The notes under the pieces: model-generated | Database searches by the model: none | Seen by the model: only the letters and a program-made list of their open reading frames with translations | What the model was told of the DNA's origin: nothing | Shown: positions 7,394 through 11,055 of the stretch, piece by piece | Layout: each line of letters begins with the position of its first letter | Numbering within the stretch: the first letter of the stretch is position 1 | Made by a program: the position numbers and the translations under genes | Assembly: GCA_038232415.1 (NCBI GenBank) | Contig: JBBSHY010000027.1 | Coordinates: forward strand, 1 to 11,055 | DNA from: JBBRXZ01 sp038232415 | GTDB taxonomy: Bacteria > Patescibacteriota > Saccharimonadia > Saccharimonadales > UBA4665 | Direction of reading: 5' to 3' | DNA length: 11,055 nt

Positions 7394-7403
7394 ATGGCTT
7401 ACT

Positions 7404-7646
7404 ATGAACGATGATTACCTGGGCGTGCTACTGGAAGATATAGATTCTAAGCTCGATGCCGTACTCGAAAGCCAGTCTACCATGGCAACAGCCTTACAGC
7501 TTAAAGCAGTTGATGAGCGTCTGACCAGAGTTGAGGTAGACGTCAAAGTTATTAAAAGAGTTGTAACTGAGCAAAGCCGTGACTTGCAGCGGCATGACAT
7601 ACAACTTAAAGATCATGAAGGCCGGATAACGGCGCTTAAAAAGTAG
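7404..7646 (+). CDS. Small coiled-coil protein, function unknown
   Basis: 80 aa, highly charged, with no Cys and no membrane segment. From about residue 8 to 78 hydrophobic residues recur at heptad-like spacing (for example IDSKLDAVLESQ, then VDERLTRVEVDVKVIKRVV, then LQRHDIQLKDHEGRITALKK), predicting a long parallel or antiparallel coiled coil. Similar short proteins are common as hypotheticals in many bacteria; I know no function. The gene stands alone downstream of the tRNA with its own -10 box and converges on the next gene, 27 nt away, with no obvious terminator between them. It might act as a homo-oligomer or as a partner of a larger protein not in the window. Confidence 0.65.
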   Translation: MNDDYLGVLLEDIDSKLDAVLESQSTMATALQLKAVDERLTRVEVDVKVIKRVVTEQSRDLQRHDIQLKDHEGRITALKK

Positions 7647-7673
7647 CTACTATAAATTTGTTTGAGAGTTTGC

Positions 7674-8207
7674 TTACTTTACGGTATATACCGAGGACAT
7701 CTCGGCTTTACCATTAGTATAGACTCTGACTTTGTAATCGCCGGGGTGGCGCAACTTGCCGGCTTTGGTAGCGAATAAAAAGTCTATATTTTTAGTGCCA
7801 TCTTTCGTGACTTTTAAGCTGCCATCATCGACATTTTTCCCATTTAAGTAGCGTACATACTGAATGATAGTGCCTGCTTTAGCTTTGTCCAGACTGATAA
7901 CTGCGTAAACTTTTTGGTCGGTTGGCGAGAACTTGTTGGTAACATGCGTGGCCTCTCCTTTGGAACCAACAACGGTGCTAAATTGCTCATTTTTGATTAT
8001 GCCGGGCCGATTAGCAGCTTTTATAACATTATTAGTTTGATTTTTGTTATACACGCTGTAGCCGATGAGGCCGACAGCTACCAGTACTACCACTAGAATA
8101 GCCCAAAGGGGAATGAAACCTCGTTCCGACTGCCAGCCAGTTGTAGGCGTTATATGGTTGCGTTTAACTTCAATATGACTTTTCCGGAGCAGTTTTAGTT
8201 TTTTCAT
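7674..8207 (-). CDS. Membrane-anchored extracytoplasmic protein with Ig-like C-terminus, function unknown
   Basis: 177 aa from the ATG at 8207. The N-terminus is a basic cytoplasmic stretch (1-29), then a single helix (about 31-50, starting FIPLWAILVVV). The RG-FIPL beginning recalls prepilin cleavage sites, but the Glu at +5 is replaced by Trp, so it is better read as a plain type II anchor. Residues 85-177 look like one all-beta domain (alternating strands such as KVYAVISL, TIIQYVRYLNG, DYKVRVYTNG and SSVYTV), consistent with an Ig-like or carbohydrate-binding fold outside the cell. A TTG at 8234 would extend it by nine residues but lies within the promoter spacing. The gene was divergent from the Thr/Ser/Asp-rich protein gene before the transposon separated them. 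Confidence 0.75.
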   Translation of the reverse strand: MKKLKLLRKSHIEVKRNHITPTTGWQSERGFIPLWAILVVVLVAVGLIGYSVYNKNQTNNVIKAANRPGIIKNEQFSTVVGSKGEATHVTNKFSPTDQKVYAVISLDKAKAGTIIQYVRYLNGKNVDDGSLKVTKDGTKNIDFLFATKAGKLRHPGDYKVRVYTNGKAEMSSVYTVK

Positions 8208-8217
8208 AGTCTTTTTT

Positions 8218-8247
8218 ACACTACTACAGTACAAGTAAACTTGTCAA
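8218..8247 (-). promoter_or_regulatory. Promoter of the Ig-like anchored protein gene
   Basis: On the minus strand a perfect TTGACA (8242-8247), an 18-nt spacer and a poor TAGTGT (8218-8223) precede the ATG at 8207 by 10 nt. The -35 is inside the left arm of the palindrome that the transposon split. Confidence 0.4.
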
Positions 8248-8249
8248 TA
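8241..8249. repeat. Left arm of the palindrome interrupted by the transposon
   Basis: TTGTCAATA is the exact reverse complement of TATTGACAA at 10490-10498. After excision of the element and one target duplication the arms would be 10 nt apart. Each arm holds the -35 box of one of two divergent genes. Confidence 0.75.
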
Positions 8250-8250
8250 T

Positions 8251-8258
8251 TTTTATGC
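8251..8258. repeat. Target site duplication, left copy (TTTTATGC)
   Basis: TTTTATGC immediately outside the left inverted repeat is repeated exactly at 10481-10488 outside the right one. Eight base pairs is the duplication length known for the IS1595 family. Confidence 0.93.
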
Positions 8259-8286
8259 GGCACTTATCCCTTGACAGTAGGTAAAC
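8259..8286 (+). repeat. Left terminal inverted repeat of the transposon
   Basis: 28 bp beginning GGCACTTATCCC. It differs from the right end at positions 13, 17, 18 and 25. Positions 13-18 spell TTGACA, the -35 box of the transposase promoter, so end recognition and transcription share bases. Confidence 0.92.
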
Positions 8287-8299
8287 TCTTTGATACACT
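8271..8299 (+). promoter_or_regulatory. Transposase promoter embedded in the left inverted repeat
   Basis: A perfect TTGACA (8271-8276), a 17-nt spacer and TACACT (8294-8299) precede the transposase ATG by 6 nt, predicting a leaderless mRNA. Binding of the transposase to its end would cover the -35 and could repress its own gene; that is inference. Confidence 0.65.
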
Positions 8300-8305
8300 G
8301 TAAGT

Positions 8306-9172
8306 ATGAAACAAATGCGCTATACAATTAAAGACTTACAAGCTGACTTCCCCGATGAAGCCTCATGTTTAATCTGGCTCAAAGATTACCTCTATCCTGA
8401 TGGAATTACCTGTAAGAACTGTAAAAAGGTAACCCCCCATCACTTAATGAAAACCCGTAAGTCATTCTCCTGTGAGATGTGTGGTCACCACGTCCACCCT
8501 ACAGCTAATACTATCTTCCATAAGTCCTCTACACCCCTCACACTGTGGTTCTACGCTGTTTATCTAATGGCTTCTACTAGAGCCGGAATCAGCGCTAAAC
8601 AACTAGAGCGTGAGCTTGGTGTTACGTATAAGACAGCTTGGAGAATGTTCCATCAAATCCGTAAGATGATGGCTGCCGATGATGATAAGTTCACTGATGG
8701 TGAAGTAGAAATAGATGAAATGTATATGCACCCTAACCCTCAGCGTCGTTCTACCGCAAAGTTGCATAACAGTCAGGTCATCTTTGGAATGGTTGAACGT
8801 GGTGGCCGTGCCAAAGTTAAGCATGTCAAAAGTTCAGGCAGCCGGGTGTTACAGCCAGAAATAATAAAGAATATTGGCATAACTGCTGTTATCTATAGTG
8901 ATGAACATCGTTCTTACCACTCACTACACAAACAGGGTTATGAACATAAGACAATAACCCACAGCCTATCTCGTTATGTTGATGGTAGTACCCACACCCA
9001 AAACATTGAGAAACTATGGTCAAATATGAAACGTGGTATTAAGGGAGTTTACAGGCATGTAGGCTCTGAGTATTTACAGGCTTATGCTGATGAATATGCT
9101 TTCAGGTACTCACACCGTAAAGATTATCAGCCTATGTTTTGGGCTTTGCTTGGTAAAGTCGCTAAGAGTTAA
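8306..9172 (+). CDS. IS1595 family transposase
   Basis: 288 aa, full length. It has an N-terminal zinc ribbon (C36, C39, C56, C59), a helix-turn-helix region (about 90-118, with GISAKQLERELGVTYKTAWRMF) and an ISXO2-like DDE-type catalytic domain. Candidate metal ligands are D137 in EIDEMY, D199 in IYSDEHRSY and N233 or E235 in THTQNIEKLWSNMKRG, the third position being variable (E, N or H) in this family. It recognises the terminal inverted repeats and catalyses strand transfer with an 8-bp staggered target cut, matching the duplication seen. The ATG at 8306 lies 6 nt after the -10 box and has no Shine-Dalgarno. The frame is intact and all key residues are present, so the element may be active. 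Confidence 0.95.
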   Translation: MKQMRYTIKDLQADFPDEASCLIWLKDYLYPDGITCKNCKKVTPHHLMKTRKSFSCEMCGHHVHPTANTIFHKSSTPLTLWFYAVYLMASTRAGISAKQLERELGVTYKTAWRMFHQIRKMMAADDDKFTDGEVEIDEMYMHPNPQRRSTAKLHNSQVIFGMVERGGRAKVKHVKSSGSRVLQPEIIKNIGITAVIYSDEHRSYHSLHKQGYEHKTITHSLSRYVDGSTHTQNIEKLWSNMKRGIKGVYRHVGSEYLQAYADEYAFRYSHRKDYQPMFWALLGKVAKS

Positions 9173-9177
9173 GAAAG

Positions 9178-9195
9178 AAGCCCCTTTCGGGGCTT
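9178..9195. terminator. Hairpin between transposase and passenger genes
   Basis: AAGCCCC (9178-9184), loop TTTC and GGGGCTT (9189-9195) form a perfect 7-bp stem. Downstream on the plus strand there is no T-run, whereas on the minus strand it is followed by TCTTTCTTAA. It therefore looks better suited to stop minus-strand passenger transcripts before they run antisense into the transposase, and may also end the transposase mRNA. Confidence 0.6.
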
Positions 9196-9239
9196 GTGAG
9201 GCTTAGGAATTGTAAGTTGTTCTGTACATATTTAACCCC

Positions 9240-9806
9240 TTAATTTAAGGTTTTTATAACTACAAGTATTATAGCACTGATGAGCATGCAGTAGAATAAG
9301 AATATTAACTCTCTCTTTCGTTTAGCATAATTTTTACCGTTAGACTCAAGACAAATATCATATCTATTTTTTACGTATTCAAGGGTCTCTAGACGGTTGT
9401 GAGAAAATGTTTTTTCACGCTCATAAGCGGTCTGCCAGGGGTTATACCCAAACACGGTAATCATTAGCTTAAAGATGCCGAAGACAAAGAATCCGGCTGC
9501 GATTATGTATATAACCTTACCGTAATCCTCTTGAGGAAAGAAAACGCGGTCAGCAATACTACTTTTTGAACCCGCTGGGGCTCTATAGTAAAGATAAGTA
9601 ACTATACCGAAGGAGGCGGTTAGTAGCACATTTTCGGTGGCACGCATTCGGTCATATATACTTGTCAAATAATCATAGTCGCGACGTTGCTCTTGGATTA
9701 TCAACTCAAGCGATTTTCCCTCATCCTTTTTATTTACGGTCTCAGTTACTTTATAAGAATTATATAAATTTGTGATGAAGTCAGTAAGATGCTTAGAAAG
9801 TGCCAT
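9240..9806 (-). CDS. Transposon passenger: three-TM membrane protein, function unknown
   Basis: 188 aa. A charged helical N-terminus (about 1-58, with KSLELIIQEQRRDYDYLTSIYDRM) leads into three membrane segments near 59-74, 97-119 and 167-185. Between the second and third is a cytoplasmic-looking helical stretch (about 122-165) with a run of K and R at 162-165. This layout, a soluble helical lead followed by a few helices with no enzymatic motif, resembles many accessory-region membrane proteins, including membrane effectors of defence systems, but I see no motif proving that. GAGGG about 4-5 nt before the ATG may serve as Shine-Dalgarno, unlike the two upstream passenger genes. It is probably the last gene of the minus-strand cassette, 76 nt after the microprotein gene. 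Confidence 0.75.
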   Translation of the reverse strand: MALSKHLTDFITNLYNSYKVTETVNKKDEGKSLELIIQEQRRDYDYLTSIYDRMRATENVLLTASFGIVTYLYYRAPAGSKSSIADRVFFPQEDYGKVIYIIAAGFFVFGIFKLMITVFGYNPWQTAYEREKTFSHNRLETLEYVKNRYDICLESNGKNYAKRKRELIFLFYCMLISAIILVVIKTLN

Positions 9807-9882
9807 TAAACCCTCACACGCCCACCACGTTAGTTATTGACTTAATGATGCCCGAACCTACTTGAGGTTGCAAGCACAAGGA

Positions 9883-9969
9883 TTACTTTTTCTTTTTACT
9901 AACCTTCTTCAACACCTTAAAGAACTCTGACTTAGTAAGCTCCGGAGTCGGCTTGGCTTTCTTGTTCAT
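9883..9969 (-). CDS. Transposon passenger: 28-aa Lys-rich microprotein
   Basis: The minus strand has ATG at 9969 and TAA at 9883-9885, giving 28 residues. It begins MNKKAKPTP and has a central amphipathic segment, LTKSEFFKVLKKV, then ends in SKKKK. About 11 residues are Lys, so the peptide is strongly basic. A perfect TATAAT lies 6 nt before the ATG, the same leaderless spacing as the transposase. Short proteins with a Lys-rich end and an LTKxEFxxVLKK-like helix occur among bacterial hypotheticals, so it is not arbitrary sequence, but I know no function. It lies 16 nt after the stop of the 149-aa gene. DNA or membrane binding is conceivable from charge alone. Confidence 0.55.
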   Translation of the reverse strand: MNKKAKPTPELTKSEFFKVLKKVSKKKK

Positions 9970-9975
9970 AGGTTT

Positions 9976-9981
9976 ATTATA
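9976..9981 (-). promoter_or_regulatory. -10 box of the microprotein gene
   Basis: Minus-strand TATAAT is separated from the ATG at 9969 by 6 nt and sits in the 16-nt gap after the preceding gene. No -35 is recognisable. Confidence 0.5.
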
Positions 9982-9985
9982 CGCC

Positions 9986-10435
9986 TCAATTGTTGAAGAA
10001 TACGATTTTAGCTAACAAGCCTACAATTGCCGTTAATATTGTAACTACGCTGAGCATGAGGGCTAGGAATACTTTGCCATTTTCTTCATACCACGCCGCC
10101 CAAAGACCTGTCGGGAATATAAGCCATGTTCTCTCAATTAGCTTTCTTCCTTTGGATTGTACGCATAGAGTGTCTACCGCTATTTTGTGGTGAGGTAGTG
10201 TGTAAGTTACGCCCTCAATATACTTTTCAGTAAGCGTATCAGCTGCTACATGAGAGGCATCGACAGCTGTTAACCAGGGTCTGAATTTAATATATTGTTT
10301 TTTTACATTCAGCGTAGCTGCGTGACGACTCTCAAAACCAGATAATTGTTCTGCGGATGGAACTGTCCGCTCGTTTTTATTTGTTTGCTTTCTAGTAATT
10401 TTAACCATGCGATACATATCATATATATGGCTCAT
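9986..10435 (-). CDS. Transposon passenger: tail-anchored small protein, function unknown
   Basis: 149 aa from the ATG at 10435. Residues 1-24 are basic, 25-103 a mixed soluble region, 104-118 a Trp-rich amphipathic stretch (TWLIFPTGLWAAWYEE), and 122-146 one strong C-terminal membrane helix, ending FFNN: a tail-anchored layout. The open frame continues upstream through the inverted repeat into host flank to a TTG at 10498. Those starts are rejected because an extended -10 (TGGTATACT) ends 7 nt before 10435 and the upstream codons belong to the repeat. M7 and M10 are alternatives. It heads a minus-strand cassette with the microprotein and three-TM genes. I recognise no family. Confidence 0.65.
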   Translation of the reverse strand: MSHIYDMYRMVKITRKQTNKNERTVPSAEQLSGFESRHAATLNVKKQYIKFRPWLTAVDASHVAADTLTEKYIEGVTYTLPHHKIAVDTLCVQSKGRKLIERTWLIFPTGLWAAWYEENGKVFLALMLSVVTILTAIVGLLAKIVFFNN

Positions 10436-10442
10436 ACGCCTC

Positions 10443-10451
10443 AGTATACCA
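10443..10451 (-). promoter_or_regulatory. Passenger cassette promoter at the right end
   Basis: Minus-strand TGG plus TATACT is an extended -10 just inside the right inverted repeat. It ends 7 nt before the ATG at 10435. The -35 that the left end has at positions 13-18 is ATGAGT here, so this promoter relies on the TG motif. Confidence 0.5.
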
Positions 10452-10452
10452 C

Positions 10453-10480
10453 GTTCACCTACACTCATGGGATAAGTGCC
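10453..10480 (-). repeat. Right terminal inverted repeat of the transposon
   Basis: Reading inward on the minus strand it starts GGCACTTATCCC and matches the left end at 24 of 28 positions. Confidence 0.92.
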
Positions 10481-10488
10481 TTTTATGC
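10481..10488. repeat. Target site duplication, right copy (TTTTATGC)
   Basis: Exact copy of 8251-8258, directly abutting the terminal CC of the element. Confidence 0.93.
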
Positions 10489-10489
10489 T

Positions 10490-10498
10490 TATTGACAA
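10490..10498. repeat. Right arm of the palindrome interrupted by the transposon
   Basis: TATTGACAA, reverse complement of 8241-8249. It contains the TTGACA of the rightward promoter. Confidence 0.75.
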
Positions 10499-10520
10499 TG
10501 GTTGCTATTACTGCTATCCT
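10492..10520 (+). promoter_or_regulatory. Promoter of the Thr/Ser/Asp-rich protein gene
   Basis: A perfect TTGACA (10492-10497), a 17-nt spacer and TATCCT (10515-10520) preceded by TGC (extended -10). It predicts a start near 10527 and an A-rich leader of about 23 nt without Shine-Dalgarno. Confidence 0.6.
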
Positions 10521-10549
10521 TCGTTTATCAAAATCCTAAAAATAAAAAA

Positions 10550-11055
10550 ATGAAATCTATACATAAGCACGAATCTGGCATCGCACTTGTCGTTGAACTG
10601 GTTGCCGGCATAAGCGTAGTACTCATTATTTCACTAGTCGGCTGGGGTATTGCCAGCCACCGGAAAGCTTCACAGGTGGCCAGTATACCTACCGGTACTC
10701 CATCAAAAACTAACGGACAAAATAATAACCCGGGCAGCACCGAAGGCCCCTACACTTTAAACACTACGCAACCCACTCCCTTTTCTCCAACTCATCCATC
10801 CAGCCAGGACACCACCCCCGAAGCTAATACCTCCACAGATACCTCTTCAGATACCAGCTCTGATACCTCCTCAGACACTAATAGTAATACCTCTTCAGAT
10901 ACCGGCGATACCACATCCTCAGATGACTTTAGTGGTGACACAGCAACTGATACCAGCACAAGCGCAATCTGTGACACCACTGCGCTTGATACCTCCACTA
11001 GTGACACCACCCCAACTGATACAACTGCCGCTGACACAACTCCTGTTGACACCCC
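10550..11055 (+). CDS. Membrane-anchored Thr/Ser/Asp-rich surface protein, 3' end beyond the window
   Basis: The frame is open from ATG at 10550 to the edge: 168 codons and no stop. Residues 1-9 are a short basic cytoplasmic tail, and 10-34 a hydrophobic helix (IALVVELVAGISVVLIISLVGWGI). Then comes a Pro/Asn/Gly/Thr linker (45-90) and, from about 91 on, a low-complexity stalk dominated by Thr, Ser and Asp with repeated DTSS and DTT units. The stalk carries one Cys (C141). This is the layout of a cell-surface protein whose stalk projects the C-terminal domain, and the many Ser and Thr could be glycosylated; both are inference. The functional domain is outside the window. It forms a divergent pair with the Ig-like protein gene. 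The opposite-strand frames here are shadows of the repeat. Confidence 0.75.
   Translation, partial: MKSIHKHESGIALVVELVAGISVVLIISLVGWGIASHRKASQVASIPTGTPSKTNGQNNNPGSTEGPYTLNTTQPTPFSPTHPSSQDTTPEANTSTDTSSDTSSDTSSDTNSNTSSDTGDTTSSDDFSGDTATDTSTSAICDTTALDTSTSDTTPTDTTAADTTPVDT

Larger units (their letters stand above)
8259..10480. mobile_element. Complete IS1595-family transposon with three passenger genes (2222 bp)
   Basis: Both ends start GGCACTTATCCC reading inward, and the first 28 bp agree at 24 positions. A perfect 8-bp duplication brackets it. It holds an IS1595-type transposase on the plus strand and three minus-strand genes (149, 28 and 188 aa) read from the other end. Some IS1595-family members are known to carry passenger genes, so the arrangement has precedent, but I do not recognise this cargo. 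Intact ends, an intact transposase frame and an undegraded duplication point to recent insertion. Confidence 0.93.

Noticed and set aside
7271..7403. Possible gene or terminator between the tRNA and the coiled-coil gene
   Set aside because: Only short stop-rich frames and two 5-bp stems (around 7285-7301 and 7354-7369) without T-runs are seen.
9238..9250. CCTTAA-T-TTAAGG palindrome as the right end of the IS
   Set aside because: No matching sequence exists at the left end and no duplication flanks it; the true right end is at 10480.
10436..10498. Longer version of the tail-anchored passenger starting in host DNA at a TTG
   Set aside because: It would cross the inverted repeat and the target duplication and lies upstream of the predicted promoter.
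10792..11052. Val/Ser-rich 86-aa reverse frame at the right edge
   Set aside because: It is the antisense reading of the Thr/Ser/Asp-rich coding repeat and has no promoter or plausible composition of its own.
10800..11055. CRISPR-like or tandem repeat array
   Set aside because: The periodic GATACC-type units are short, irregular and in frame with the coding sequence; there are no spacers of constant length.

Overview
The window suggests a small-genome bacterium of the Candidate Phyla Radiation, most probably Candidatus Saccharibacteria (TM7). This is inferred from the style of the proteins (lineage-like NAD+ ligase substitutions, a GFIPL-type membrane anchor, a long Thr/Ser/Asp-rich anchored protein) and from promoters in which a TATAAT-like box lies only 6-10 nt before the ATG. 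The standard genetic code reads cleanly throughout. No 16S gene is present, so the assignment rests on recognition only.

Layout, left to right. 1-567 (-) is the 5' part of a D-alanyl-D-alanine carboxypeptidase, cut by the window edge. It is divergent from lemA (640-1206) and htpX (1232-2110), a pair often found together. A Lys-rich polytopic membrane protein (2186-3205) overlaps ligA (3198-5213) by 8 nt. A 7-TM protein (5260-6012) follows. The 199-nt gap at 6013-6211 has a consensus-like promoter and nested inverted repeats (candidate structured RNA) before a CorA-type Mg2+ channel gene (6212-7141). Then come tRNA-Ala(GGC) with encoded CCA, a small coiled-coil protein (7404-7646), and a convergent gene for a membrane-anchored Ig-like protein (7674-8207, -). 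The right edge (10550 onward, +) is the start of a large anchored protein with a Thr/Ser/Asp-rich stalk.

The most interesting object is a complete IS1595-family transposon at 8259-10480 (2222 bp). Its 28-bp terminal inverted repeats match at 24 positions, and it is flanked by perfect 8-bp target duplications (TTTTATGC at 8251-8258 and 10481-10488). Besides the transposase (8306-9172, +) it carries three opposite-strand passenger genes: a 149-aa tail-anchored protein, a 28-aa Lys-rich microprotein and a 188-aa three-TM protein. None has a function I can name. Removing the element and one duplication restores a hyphenated palindrome (arms TTGTCAATA / TATTGACAA) holding the divergent -35 boxes of the two anchored-protein genes. 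The element therefore landed in the middle of a shared divergent promoter.

Housekeeping genes cover the left two-thirds (wall trimming, membrane proteolysis, DNA ligation, Mg2+ uptake, tRNA). The right third is accessory: surface proteins plus the transposon. No stretch longer than 300 bases lacks a gene.
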